A stretch of 64,000 nt of DNA, from positions 30,015,001-30,079,000 of the forward strand of contig NC_092673.1 in NCBI RefSeq assembly GCF_964355755.1, read 5' to 3'. This DNA comes from Antedon mediterranea (Eukaryota; Echinodermata; Crinoidea; Comatulida; Antedonidae). The notes under the pieces were generated by a model. That model saw only the letters and a program-made list of their open reading frames with translations, was not told the origin of the DNA and did no database searches. Of the stretch, positions 12,007 through 25,050 are shown piece by piece (position 1 is the first letter of the stretch; each line of letters opens with the position of its first letter). A program made the position numbers and the translations under genes.

Positions 12007-14560
12007 TTGACAGCTACAGGAGTGTTACTGAATACAGTACTGATGCTTTGGTCCATCATTATATTATATAACAATAGACATTCTTCTTTTGGCTATTATG
12101 ATTACATTAAAGAATATTCTAATGTATCATATTCCAGAAAGCACTCAAAGATCATGAAACATTTTTTGAGGCTCTAAATGTTTAATATGTTTCTAGTCAA
12201 TATACTTGTTTGTACACATAGTTTTTGCTGTTCAAGTCAGAATTATAAAAAATTAATATAATAAATTGTACGTATAGAACAGGAAAGCGCTAACAATTAA
12301 TAATATTAAGAATAGTCAATTGTATTTAACTCCCTGACACAAAGCTACTCCACAGTAGTCAAATACAACTACAACCCTGTTGGTGCAGTACCCGCTGCTT
12401 ACTTGGTCTCGAATCTAACCCACTAGCCATCAGCGCAAGCTTTCGCCAGGCTACTTTTTTCTGAAGTATTCTCAAATGTACTTGGTATTTAAGTACAAAT
12501 TACGTCAGTGTAGGGCAAAACATGACCAAGAATAGATTTCATAATTTACTTTCAGCTGTCAAAAGGGGGAGGAGTTTGTTCCTCAAATGCTACCACGTGT
12601 ATCAGCTGCTTTATAGTGTAATGTAAAATGATGTTCTTCTACATCATACACTGTAATTTATTTAGTTCGGTAACATACAGTAAACTATGAAGTTCATTTA
12701 GCGGACACATAATATAGCCTACCTTGCCACGTTTGTAAGGAAATCATATACCAGCTGCTAAAAAACTTACTCACGAACATGGTTGGCTACGAGCACAATC
12801 AGGAACTATTATGATTAACATTAAAATATAATGTATCATATTACAGAAAGTACAGTTTATGAAAGGTCATAAAGATTTGTTGATGCTTAAACATTTTTTT
12901 AAAGTTTTAAATTAATATATTTTTGTACGGGTCCTTTAATTTTGGCTTTCATTCAATACATACAAAAAAAAGGATAATCTATTGATAATGACACTATACT
13001 TCTTCAAATGCCAAGGTATTATACAATGTTGGGTATTAATACAGTATTCTTTATTATTTCTATTGCTAGACAGATTATTGTTTTTGTTGTTATTCAAAAT
13101 ATATTAAACGATTCCTAATATTGCAGGATTTAGGCTACTGTAATTTGCTATGAAATAATCTGTCATTAAACGTCCTAATGAATAGATTTAAAAGGTTTAA
13201 TGTAAGTATATGTTGACTTTATCTTGTTTGTTTAAAAAACAGGATATAGATATAAAAAAAAATTGTGAAGAATTTTTCATGTAAAATTATCTTGTTTGTT
13301 TATAATAAATCTACTACAACTATTTAGGCAAATATTGTGTTTTCTTTCTATTTGAATGAAAATTAGAAAAAGTTTTTTTAGATTTTGTGTTTTAATACTT
13401 CTACAGCAATTAGATTTTTTTGAGAATGCCATTTTAACTCACCGGTATTTATGTTTCATTTTTTTACAATTTTGTTTTGAAAAAATGGACATAATTTTTT
13501 TTAAACAATTTAACACAGAGCAGAATGCTAAATACCAAAAAATGTTAATAATTCAAAATAGTTCAAATGAGGAAATAAGACTCTTTTCCTTCTTCCATGT
13601 TTACTTAGATTTAATTAACTGCTAATTAACTCCACTAATGATGTTATCATTTGACCCTCACATTGATAACAATTTATTCAAATAAATAATTATTACCTGT
13701 ATGACAGATTGAAATCTATGTCGTTCTTGACTGTTTAAATTATAGATTTTTTTCTTAAAGGATAATATTTTAAAATGGATTTATTTGAAATTTGTACCAA
13801 TCAACATTTTATGTTCAATAAAGGAAAAATGAATTGTACAGAGTGAATATTTAATTTAAAAATTATATTCTTTAGTGGCTCCTTCTCATTTACAAACATA
13901 TTTTACATGGATAGCATATACATTTTTGTTCTGATTGTTCTAATAGACCAAGGGTATTAACTATGAAATTTGGGGAAAATTAAGGAGATCATACACTTAC
14001 TCAAATATGATAAAATACTGGATACCAACCTCTTGTGTCAGAATTTAGCATAATTTAGTGGTGGAATTGTACACTCAATCTTACAGGTTACAAACTGTTG
14101 ATTGAACTTTACTGGGATAATTAATAGTCAGTATAAAAAAAAAAAAACCTAATGTTTGAATTGTGAGTAAAAACCTCAATAAGTTCATAAAAAGCTCTTA
14201 ATAATCATCATCATCAGTATTAAAGTTCATTGTGTATTTAAAAAATATAAACAGTGTATTTTATTTTAAAGTTTGTAATTCTTTTTGCCAAATAAACTTA
14301 ATTTGAACTTCAAGGCCACAATAGTTGATTTTAAGTTCATGAATAATAGATCGCAGTGAATGGAGTTAAGTACATACTTGTTCTAATTATTTAATGATTC
14401 ACATTCATGTTAAAAGTACATTACTCCCTCTTGAAAATAAGATTATTGCTTTATCTTCTGGTGTGAGCACAATTCCCATAGTAAGACATCCTAATCGGAA
14501 GTGAATTGACAGCTTGATAGTGATCCTTTGCAACACATGAATATTGCATCAAAACATTTT
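12007..14560. other. Intergenic, no gene seen
   Basis: AT-rich with many stops in each frame. The 13,356-13,625 open frame is mostly Phe, Ile, Leu and Lys and looks like low-complexity AT DNA. Confidence 0.5.
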
Positions 14561-14836
14561 GAATGGGAGTTGTGGGATTTAAGGAATAGACATTGGGATT
14601 AAGGACATCTCACTGATCCCATGTCTTGGTGCAACTAATCCCCTGTGAATGGGAGTAGTAGGCTTTGAGGAACAGATATTGGGATTAATGATGTATCACT
14701 GATTCCAGGTCTTGGTGCAGCTAATCCCCTGTGAATGGGAGTTGTGGGATTTGAGGAACAGATATTAAGATTAGTGACGTTTCACTGATCCCATGTCACT
14801 CTCAGTGTAGCTAATCCCCTGTGAATGGGAGTTGTG
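14561..14836 (+). repeat. Tandem repeat of 86-90 bp, about 3.2 copies
   Basis: Units start GAATGGGAGTTGTGGGATTT at 14561, 14647, 14733 and 14823 (the last partial). Each contains CACTGATCCCATGTC and CTAATCCCCTGTG. Units differ by scattered substitutions and one 4-bp insertion. The array runs straight into a SINE-type tail. Confidence 0.85.
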
Positions 14837-14905
14837 CCTTGTATGCACTATAAAGAACCCATTGCATCTTGTGGAAGAGTTCCCTCGGTGTACTGGTTCA
14901 TATCT
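14837..14905 (+). mobile_element. SINE 3' tail fragment (family C type)
   Basis: TGCACTATAAAGAACCCATT followed by GCATCTTGTGGAAGAG and CGGTGTACTGGTTCA matches the family C body at about 63,180-63,245 (TGCACTTTAAAGAACCTAGT..., CGGTGTATTAGTACA). There is no tRNA head here; the 86-bp array occupies its place. Confidence 0.55.
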
Positions 14906-15689
14906 CAACCCTTGTCGTTTTGGTGAATGGCTATTATCAAATGACTATTCCATCTTTGTACCTTATTCTACAGCAACCGTGTGTATTGTTCAGGTTTAAA
15001 GGTTAATAAAAGATTAATACATACAGTAATACCAGAATCTTTTTCAAGTGCATTGTTGTCAAAATGAGATTGCAAAACCACATCAAGATAGTGATCATTA
15101 ATGTCATGGTTTATTGGCCTGTTGTTGCCTTTGTCATTTCAAAAGGTTATCATTATCCTTTAGTTGTTTGGCAAATAGCTTTGTGGGTGATTTGAACATG
15201 TTTGTTTAATTATGAAACATGAAAAGAGAACATTCAAGCGAGTTTTTTTGTTTCTGAATCTAGATCACATATTCCCAGTGGTACAACATTGTCTCCAACT
15301 AGGTCACATAACTGCTTGACAATTGCTGCTCTACTACTAACATCAATTTTACTCAAAATAGATTGCTGCTTAACTAGGATTTTTTTAGGTAAATATCAAA
15401 GTTCCCTGAAAGGCCAATATGATAAATGGTTGTTGGTTGCTATAGACATTTTTATCTGAAAAATACTTTGTATAACAAATAATTTTGATTTTGAAAGCTA
15501 AATTAAATAATACATGGTTTGAAATTATTTTTGTTTGTTCAAAGTTAAAAATGAATGTTATCAAATTGTTTTATAATTTTGTAGATTTGGATTTATTTGG
15601 AAAATTGTAAATTTGATTGATATAGAAATGAATTAAATGTGAAAATTAAACTACAGTACAGTTTGTTTCATAATGTTTTGTAGACATAA
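14906..15689. other. Intergenic, no gene seen
   Basis: AT-rich DNA with no open frame of note, no repeat and no recognised regulatory motif. Confidence 0.5.
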
Positions 15690-16561
15690 TTTCATAGTCA
15701 CCATATTGGCTTGCGAGGCCTTGTGTTAGTATAATCTACGCTCGCGCTAACCGCTCGCCAATTCGCCAATGGCGACTGGAGTCTCCATTTGGCGAAAATA
15801 ATTATTGCCTCGTTCGCCAAATTGGCGAAAATACATTTCCAAGCCTAGGCCTAGCCTGGTCGGCGTGACTTCTATGGGAGCGAGAATTCGCCACACTTCA
15901 GTACTTTCTGACTCGGGTACACTTTTTACTACCACAGCATTTTATGTGACGACGTCACGATCGCCGTGTTAATTTTTTTAGTTCTGTTTAAACATGCGCA
16001 GAGCGTGCCTCGATGACGTTTTAATGACACACAGTTAATGTGATTGGTTCGTGGCCGATCGTCGTCGACGTGATGATGAGCGAATAAAAGGGGAAGTCCC
16101 TATTCTTCGACGTAGAAAATGAACTTCAAGAAGAAAATGTAAACAGAAACATGTGGACGAATACTTCCGTAAACGAGGCTGTTCTGTTATATAAAAAGGG
16201 GAATTTTAAATTTAACAAAGTAATTACCTCAATAGACAATAGTATAATGTTAACATGTTTAATTTTATTTCCCTTTCGATTATTCTAACCGAAAGTTGCG
16301 CTTTAAATTGAATAGCTAAGAAACAACGTATACTACAACGGCAACCCTGGCCAAAGCGCGTTTCGGCCGCCTACATAGAATGGGTTACGGCCGCTGCATA
16401 GCAAATTCAAAGCTTCTTAAATTTCTGCGGTACATTTCTTCCTAACGTACTTGTTTTATATAATAGATTGATAAATATTCCACTTATTAAATAATTTAAT
16501 AAATCGGTAAAGTTGACGTTTCGAAGCAAATATTCCATGATGAGAGGCGACATTTTTCGAC
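15690..16561. promoter_or_regulatory. CpG-rich patch, possible promoter or unclassified transposon interior
   Basis: CpG is locally abundant against a CpG-poor background. The patch holds repeated TTGGCGAA / TTCGCCAA words (15,760-15,830), CRE-like sites (GACGTCAC at 15,952; GATGACGT near 16,012), an ATTGG box (16,043) and a TATA-like AATAAAAGG (16,083). This fits a promoter ahead of the small ORF at 16562. However, TTTGGC/TTCGCC words recur at 17,430-17,490, so the whole block 15.7-17.5 kb may be one old insertion. I could not define ends. Confidence 0.3.
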
Positions 16562-16714
16562 ATGCCTCGTGTGCGGCGAAGGCTAGTTCAGAAAATGGAA
16601 CAGTCCACTGCGGGGGTTATCCAATCATTAATTAACGCGCTAATACATGCATACCATGCACATTGCCTGGGCGACGGTAATTTAGTAATAAGCGGAGAAC
16701 TGAATCCCCCGTAA
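16562..16714 (+). CDS. Candidate small ORF or first exon, unrecognised
   Basis: ATG opens 50 codons (MPRVRRRLVQKMEQSTAGVI...HCLGDGNLVISGELNPP) ending in TAA. The last codons overlap a consensus donor (CCCCC|GTAAGG, about 16,711), so it could be a first exon. It begins basic and is otherwise mixed. A T-rich acceptor (ATTTTTTTCAG, ending near 16,761) lies 50 bp on, but the spliced frame hits a stop within about 30 codons. There is no family match. It may belong to a decayed transposon. Confidence 0.25.
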   Translation: MPRVRRRLVQKMEQSTAGVIQSLINALIHAYHAHCLGDGNLVISGELNPP

Positions 16715-17600
16715 GGAAAATGGTAAACACTGATATTTATGGTAGGGATTATTTTTTTCAGTGGTTGGTCTTGTTGGTTTCTTCGCACCAGGTCCACGCA
16801 AAGTCAAATAAAACGATGTGGTTTATCAAACAGAAATATAAATTAGCTTTAATTCAATACTAAATTAGCCAGATTTTGATAATGAGAAAGACTCAAAAAT
16901 TGAATTTTTATCGTTAAAATTGACATATGAGGCGGATGTACATAATAATAATAACCGATTTACATATCAAAATAAAGAGTATTTAAAGCCTGATAACATG
17001 CAACAAAAATTACTCCACCACCTATTATGGACCTCGTGCGATCGGGTGCGAAAATGGGTAGGTGTTTTCCAAAGTTATTTTTAGCGCGCAGCTTTCGGCT
17101 CGCCGGCTTTTGTACCTCATTTTTAACTCGCGTTTTCTATTAAAATATTTAATAAACATAGATTAAAAATATATAAAAATAATCCCTTAAACAAGATCTT
17201 TCCAGGCATATAATTTTTATTCTCATGGGTACATAAGAAATAGTATATTTTTAACTTCAAAGACACGTCACTTTTTTGAAATTTCACGAACGTGTTAAAA
17301 TCGCGGTAACGAAAATCAGCTTCATTGGGATACCTAATAATAGTATAAATGTAAAAGAAGTAAAATAACAAACAAATACATGCATTATTTATTTGATAAA
17401 CATTTTTGCGAATTTTTATGGTTTTTTAAATTTGGCTAAAGGATTTTCAATTTGGCTAATGTTTTTCAAAAACTTTCGCCATTTTCGCAAACGAAAATTT
17501 CTAATCAATATGGTAAGCATCTCTAAAATGATGATACCATACTTACAGTATCTCTAATATTATGATATCATAAGGTGAGTCCCGTATTCATTCTGAACGT
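16715..17600. other. No gene seen
   Basis: Mostly AT-rich, with a second CpG-rich spot (17,030-17,110) and TTTGGCTAA words at 17,430-17,460. The - strand open frame at 17,123-17,371 is low-complexity. Confidence 0.4.
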
Positions 17601-17604
17601 AGGG

Positions 17605-17812
17605 GAATGAGCTGTTAGGAGCTCATTGTACTAAGCCTCAGCATTATGTGGTAGGGTGGCCAGTTCCTTTCCACGCCGCCTTTTTTCTCCCTAGTATTTT
17701 CAACCAGGTACTCATTTACAGCTGAGTGGACTGGGAGTTGTCGGGAATTGAACCCAGGTCTATCTGTATGACAGTCAAGTGTCCTAACCACTCGGCTATC
17801 CAACATACATAT
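17605..17812 (-). mobile_element. tRNA-derived SINE, family B
   Basis: On the - strand the head reads GGATAGCCGAGTGGTTAGGA (A box) with a B box GGTTCAATTCC about 30 bp on, like a Ser/Leu-type tRNA. A body follows with GAGTACCTGGTTGAAAATAC and GGAACTGGCCACCCTACCAC. The - strand open frame at 17,615-17,806 is this SINE, not a protein gene. Confidence 0.75.
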
Positions 17813-20800
17813 TTCTAAAATTATGATAGCATACTTATTTGTAAAAGTATGACTTTGTTTGATGTTATTATTTTTAATGTCTGTATTAATCCAGTGACGC
17901 TCCTTTGAAATAGATCGATAAATTGCTGTTTAATGTTAGTGATGATTTTGAAATATTTATTTTAAGCTCATTGTTTTACTGGTATATTTAGACTATCTGA
18001 TCAATAATGACAATGTCGTGTCCACTTATTTGTGTACAGTATGTGGCGTTATTAAACTAGTAGAATCAATCATATTGATTTATTAATTGTTTCAAAAACA
18101 CATTCTTTGTTGCATGCAAGCATTTATGATATTAATATATTATAGTTGTACAATGAACCATGATTCTCTGTCATAATTCCATTGGCCGTAAATTTGGTGA
18201 AAGTTTATATCAATAACAAAAACCTATTTTAAGCTTTTAAATTGTTAAATGATTTTCTCACTTTTTATAACAACTCAACCTGAAATTCAACAGATATGAC
18301 GTGAAAATGTGCTTTTGCAGTGATGGAGCCAAGAGAAATAAAATGGTCCGGTTTTCGCAAGAGCGGAGAATAATCTATGTTCAAGCCTCTGGGTTGTCAA
18401 AGACCTTTGTGAAAAAGTGGTCAGATTGAAACCTTACCAACCGTACTGGTGGCTAAGTTCCCGGTTTGGGTTTGCCATTAATTACAATCTTAATCTTAAT
18501 TAATCATAATACAATTGTAATTGTAACGGATCCCATTGTAACATACACATTTAGTTTAGTATACTATTTTTGTGGCACAGATACAAGGGTTATTCTATAA
18601 ATTTTAGGGGACACATTTCACTCCCTAAGCCTTAAATAAGACTGAGCATGATAAATTATGAAATAGTTTATCCATCCTGTAATTTGCAAGTTACTCACTG
18701 TTGGATGCGTATGGAATAAAAAAAAATAATAAAAATAGTAAATCCATTATGCAATCCTTTGTAGAAAACTGCTAAATCATTAAATGTTAGCGTAACAGCG
18801 TAATAAATGGTAAAAAGTACAAGAGGTAACCTGTACATTAAGGTTGTCATGGAACACTGACCCTTTTCAAATTGATCAATAAATTTATTGTTAAATAAGT
18901 AAACATGAATATGTTTAATGACCCAGAATATATTCAGGAAGGCGTCAGTAATAATGCCACTACCCACATTTCATACCTGAACATTTTGTTCCATTATCAA
19001 AAAAGAAAAATAAATAGTATTTCATTACAGTGAGTAAATATTTGATCAAGCGAATTTGTAATCATTAATTGAAAATGTTTTTCATGGATTGTGTAATTTG
19101 TATGTTTGCCCGAGATCCGTTTAACACACATGAATGTGTATTGACCCAGAATTGATGTGACGAACACGTAGGGATTGGGAATAGGTTTATTATAATGATG
19201 ACATATAGGAAATGTATGCTGTTTTAACCTATCTTAAAAGGCCTTTGGCAAGTTCCAATTCATTCTCTATCCACCTGTTGTAATACTTGATTATTATTAC
19301 TGTGCTTGGTAAATAGTTTATTGTACAGAATACAATTGTTCGGTTTACTATAGAGGATCAAAACATTCTTGAGATTTGAACTCCACCTCAGGAGCCGTGG
19401 CCTTTGTTTGCTATTGTTGTGTATGTATTATTTTTATATATCTCCATGTATGTTGATCTGATCAACAAGTGTTACTAACTTAACTGACTAACTAATAATA
19501 AATGATTGAAATATACAAGCAACAACATGTATTGTAAGAATACTGTTTGTTATTATTAAAAAGCATTTAATTGTATCAAAACTCCCCTTTTACCAATTAA
19601 AATGGGTATTAACATTTTTACCAGATTGTAGTTTATTGTAATCTTTGTGTTCATGATTTCAGCAGATTTTTTTTTAAACTTCTAGAAACTTTTGCCATTT
19701 AATTAACTGCTAGAACTAGTCTAATGTAAGATACTGTACCTCCATGCATAATCAATACAATTATTGTTAAATGTTGTATAACAATAATATAATAATTAAC
19801 TCAATTACTTTATTTCATTTTTTAAACAAAACTTACTATGATTGTTTTATACATCAATTTGGAATCTTCGTCATCTCGTTGTCATCCATGTCAACCGAAA
19901 GTGATTTACATATCTGTGAAAAGATATTAATATTATCATTCTTATTGATGTTGACATGTACAGTAGTAAACTACAATTAAAACCAAAATGAGTGGCTAGT
20001 GTGTAAAAGTAGAAGATGGATTCATATTTTGATTCCGTATTTTACTTGGCTATCCTTTATAAAGGCCAAGGCCGGTGTTAATGTTGGGGGATGGTTTAAA
20101 ATGATCTAAGTTAAGCCGGCTGTATGCACCTCAAGGGTAGATAAAAATGATCAGTAATCCGGGAATTAAGGCATGAATATCACATGTTAAGCGTTGTTAC
20201 TGCCCACTAACTTAGCAGAGAATCAACTAATTCTTAGGATTTATTACGTTTTACAGAGAATATGTTCAAAGTAATTTGTGGTTTAATTTTTTTCCAAAAT
20301 ATGGTTTTATCTTGTGTGAATATGACCAAAAAGGACAATAATTTAAATATATTGTTATTGATGCGGCTTAATAAAAGTAAATAAAATTCCATAAGAAGAA
20401 TTGTTGAATTTAAGGGACAGTCTCAAATGTGTTCCTCTCGTATTATGATATTTATATACATTGTCAGATATTTCAAGTTTGAACATTGTGACTCAGAATA
20501 TTATATAGTATTTGAAATGCATTTGCCTTGGTAATGTAGATAGCCCACTACAATATTGAATTTTGATATTATTTTTCTTCTTGCAATCATATTCTATTAA
20601 AAATAAAGCAATAAAAAAATTATTTAATTTAATATGCTATTTTAATATCACATTATAGGTATTCACTATTCCAAAAACTGGATGGATAAATCTATTTACC
20701 TGAAAAAAATGCAATTTAAAGTAAATTGTCGGTCAGACAATGGTTTTTGGTTGAAATTAAACGTTTCTTTTTCAAATAATTAAAATGAATAACAAAATGG

Positions 20801-21052
20801 CCTATTTAAAATCTGATTTTATTAAATATTTATTTTCCATATTTTTGGGGACAATACATCTTTAAAGTTTTACAACAAAATTGCCAATATGGAACATACA
20901 GTATGAACTAATAAACTTTAAGAAGATCCTGAAATTTATTTTCCTAATAACAGTAATACAACGTAAACGAACATTTTCCCACTTATAAATTTAGACAAAA
21001 TTACTTGAACCTACTGTAACATAGGATTCAACATGCTCTTTGATCAGTACAT
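17813..21052. other. Intergenic or intronic, no gene seen
   Basis: AT-rich DNA. A short sequence after TTTTGCAG at about 18,320 (MEPREIKWSGFRKSGE, then stop) has an acceptor-like start but no conserved content. Nothing else was recognised. Confidence 0.45.
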
Positions 21053-21181
21053 TTAAGCTCTATGTACACTAAAAAGTAAGATATGCCCAAATATGGTAGT
21101 GATATGACATCAGCATGTCTATATATGGGCCAATTACATTTTTTTTGTCGTATACAATTTGATAGTGTAGACAGAGCTTTA
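21053..21181. mobile_element. MITE family M1, copy 3
   Basis: Flanked by TTA on both sides (21053-21055, 21179-21181). The left end AGCTCTATGTACACTA is diverged; the right end TTTGATAGTGTAGACAGAGC is intact. One internal unit GATATGCCCAAATATGGTAG precedes GATATGACATCAGCATGTCT. This is the shortest near-complete copy. Confidence 0.7.
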
Positions 21182-24100
21182 GGCAAAATAAAAATGAATC
21201 GTTAGTTTCACATCCCCACTACATGATCTTTTACTAGATAGCTTCTGTTCTTTAAACAAATGGCAGTATTCAGTAAAAGAATTCATCAATTCGTTGCAAC
21301 TCTACTTTTAAACTATTATTCTCATGTTTAGAGTAACGAGATAGCAAAGCCTTTCAATTCATCAGAAAAAAAATCCTGGATGTGAAACAAACAAATGTTT
21401 TTATTTGTTTCATGCAATTTTAATAAAATGCTATTTAACAATAAAATTTGAGAACTATAGCAACTATTGTTGTATGATCAATATAATGTATGTACATCGA
21501 CAATAATAAAACGGTTATTACCATTTCACTGGAGGATAACAAAGAAAAGAGGCGGAGGTTTGTATGTGGTGCCCTTGACATACCTTTCTGCCTTTATCTC
21601 GTTACGAAACATGATTAATTAATGCAGTTTCGTGCATCAGCAAACACATGCTGATTATTCTTCGTGTTGCTCAGCGATTTATTTCCGCAGGTTCGTACAT
21701 TCAACTGAATAGGTTTAGTGAATGCTTCAATTTGTTTACGTAGATTATCACACTGTGAAAAAATATGATGGTAAGAATCATGTGTTTTATTATGAATCAT
21801 AACTATATCAGTATATTTAAAAATAATAACTTTTCGCTTTTTTTTTTGTATCTCCATTGAGATCCAGCCACTGATACCCACAGCATTGTCATTTTTTCAG
21901 TTATTTGCCTTTGGATTTATATTTTAAAATAATAAATAATGTATTTAGGTTATTCTATTAGGTTTGAGCGTTTGCACTGTGAAATCTGTAAAAAAAAGAA
22001 ATTTTTCACAAAATGTCAAATTTACAGCAATTTCTAATTTATTAATCTTCTGTTAATGGTCCTAATTGTAATTTAATTAGGAAGTTTTTATAGGTTTACA
22101 TAGTTTACATACAGTACTCCAATGAAAGTACTGTATACAAACAGGACTGATTTTGGAACATAACGTCATCATAAATGTGTTTCTTTATTGATGATAGATT
22201 ATCATATCATGTGAATATTCTAAAATCTTTCAGAATGTTGTAACTTCCGAGTCCATTGTACTTTTTTTCAACCTATAGATTTAGATAAATAGGGTAAAGT
22301 GCAAGTCACTGAAGAAACTGAGCATGTAAAACATTTATAATTATTTTATATAGCATTCTGTATAGCAACATAATTTTAGTGGTTATTTTACGATTAAAGA
22401 ACAATAAGTAACATATATTATTAACAATTTGCAACCGCTTCTAATGGCATTTATATAACAATTTTATTGATTTATACTTTAAACTATTCATTGTGTTTAG
22501 CTTTTTATATTATTCAGAATTCCAAATAATGGCCAGTTCGTGTTGTTAACATTACAGTAGTTGTCATCACAATTACGTTTTCATAATTTACATCGTAAAC
22601 AATTTTTAGCGATGTAGTAAAATAGTGTTTTTTTGTTACAATTTTTACGGTTTTCAATGTTTTTTATATCGAAAATGAAGAATAAATTGTTCTCTATTCA
22701 ATGCTAGATTCTATTATGCTATTTCAACCTTGATAATTTCAAATATAATATTGAAGATGACATTAGTCATTATTGTGCGCTTTGGAATAGCCTTTAGTTA
22801 ATACTAAATTTGTTAAAACATTCACCGATACATAATTATACGTACGTTTCAATAATTTGTGGGAAATTGAAAGTTTAATTGATGTGAAAATTAAGAATGC
22901 AAAACATTTTATATATGCTTTTGTGACAACATTATTGTTGTACAGTACTTTTAGGTAACATGATAATGATTTATTCACATACTTACTATAAATATCACAT
23001 TAACGATTAACATATCTGATCTTTATCATGTGACATTTGTATGTTTTGTTAATATTTATACATACACATGTGATTCTCATGGTCACTGAAGTGTGACCGC
23101 CCACGTTTGATGCCCAGGGTATGATATCAACAAACTTCGTACTTTGATTAACCTTTCCAGAATTACATTTGTTTTTCTTGGATAGTAGAAACAAGCTTCC
23201 TTGCCAAACATTAAAAATAATGATGCACTTTTAGTATAACTGTTGTCATGAATCATAGTAACTCTGATCCAATCCAGGAAAGGGTTTTACGAGTAAATTA
23301 TAACAAAAGTCCGAAATCCCAATAATACTTGTAGTGGTGGTGAATCTATGATTTTAAAACTGATTGCCTAAAATTGTGAAGTTAAGTGTCGAGTCTTACT
23401 CTTTTTTCTTTTACATCTATTTTCTTTAATTTTTTGCGTTGTAATTTTCAAAATTTAAGGGGTCAGGGAATGCTAGGTAGAGAAATAGTCCAAAGTTAGG
23501 TTTTCTGTAACATGGTTAGAGTTTATCTTATTGGTATACATAACCTTTGTACTGTTATTAACGGAGATAGGTGATGGATGAGGTAATATCTAGTGTGCCA
23601 GTTGGTAAACAACATAGTTAGTACTCACAGATGTGTGAATGCTCATATTAATTCATGTTTGCCAACTTGCCGCGGATATACTATACTTATCCACTTTCCA
23701 AATTATAAAATGATGAAGATTTAAAGCATCGAAGAAAGGAAAATAAAGTTCAAAATTTGTAAATATATATTAATATTATATATTAATAATAATATAACAA
23801 CTATTTTATTTAAAAAATTAATGCAATTACTATTACTAAATTAGGAACATCCAATAATAAAAAAAACCCTTACAAGCAATTAAACTCAGTGGTCTATGAA
23901 CTTGAACTCATTTGGAGGTCGTGTGTTCAGATCCTGCCAGAGAATCACTTTGGTTTTCCAAATACAATTATCAGAGTAGGATAACATCTTGAGGAGCAAT
24001 TAATTATTACTGTACTGTAAATATAAGATTACATGATGGTGTGTATTCATTGGAGTTGAGTTTTAGTTTAGGATCTGCATTATTTTTTGTTGCTGTTTCT

Positions 24101-25050
24101 AACTGAATACTCGACATAATAATACTAGAGACTATGATGCCATATCAAATTATGTTAACCTAATTCGATTATGAAAGCAGCATTTTGAGTGGGCATAAAT
24201 TCTGTATTGTATTCTATGCAATATGATGGTTTTTAAATATATTGCTATTATGTATCTTTATAATGAAATTACACATGAATAATAAACCTTTGTAGAGTTT
24301 GATGACCTTTTGTTGGAACGCTACGATTCACTGAACAATTGCGCAAATAATTTTGTATGACAGGGACGCCATTGAGAGGCTTTTTCGCGTGATATCATTT
24401 TTATGGGAATGTAGCTCCTGAACAATAACAACATTACAGGGTGTGATAGAATTTCAACAAAGACAATCATTTGAAATAGAAACAATTGAACTGGAACCAC
24501 ATGTATAATACTGTAACATCTCTACATGATTTGATATCTCAACATGTCGTCAAGAATGACTGAATTACATAAATTATCAATGAGAACAGATCATTTTATC
24601 CACTGTTAGTTACTTCATAGCAATACCATTTCTGGTATTTTAAACAGTACCTTACCAGTACATATAATATTAATACAGTATTTTAAAATCTGAATTTTTA
24701 GTACATGTTTCAGTAGTATCAAGACTGAACTTAATGGTCCATATATTGTACTATCAAAGTTTAATTGATTTAATTAATTTGATAACAAGAACATAGATTT
24801 AAACAGCAGCCCAAGAAATACTAATATTCCTACCAGTGTGTTATTTCCTGCAAGAATTTATTCTGAGCAACAAATTTATGTCAACTATTTATTTCATGTG
24901 GGAGTAAGCCTGTGGAGAAGCATCCTGTTTGCCAGATCGTGGAGGAAATGTGCCTGCCAACTTTAAATGTATTGGCCTGTACTTCCTATGAACTGTTGGC
25001 CTCGTACAGTAGTATAATTAGTAAAGTCATACAAATCTAAATGTTTTAGA
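21182..25050. other. Intergenic or intronic, no gene supported
   Basis: AT-rich DNA. At 23,885-23,945 a tRNA-like stretch (GTGGTCTATG, then GTGTTCAGATCCTGCC) may be a worn SINE head. At 24,309-24,357 an open stretch FDDLLLERYDSLNN has no start or splice sites. No gene was assigned. Confidence 0.45.

Noticed and set aside
15701-17515. Calling 15.7-17.5 kb a transposon from ACCATATTG / CAATATGGT
   Set aside because: Nine bases of imperfectly placed inverted match, with no clear target duplication, are too little. It is left as an unclassified block.
17615-17806. A - strand 63-codon ORF (MLDSRVVRTLDCHTDRPG...)
   Set aside because: It coincides with the tRNA-derived SINE family B.
24290-24360. 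A short coding-like stretch (FDDLLLERYDSLNN)
   Set aside because: Only about 23 codons between stops, with no start, no splice sites and no recognised family.
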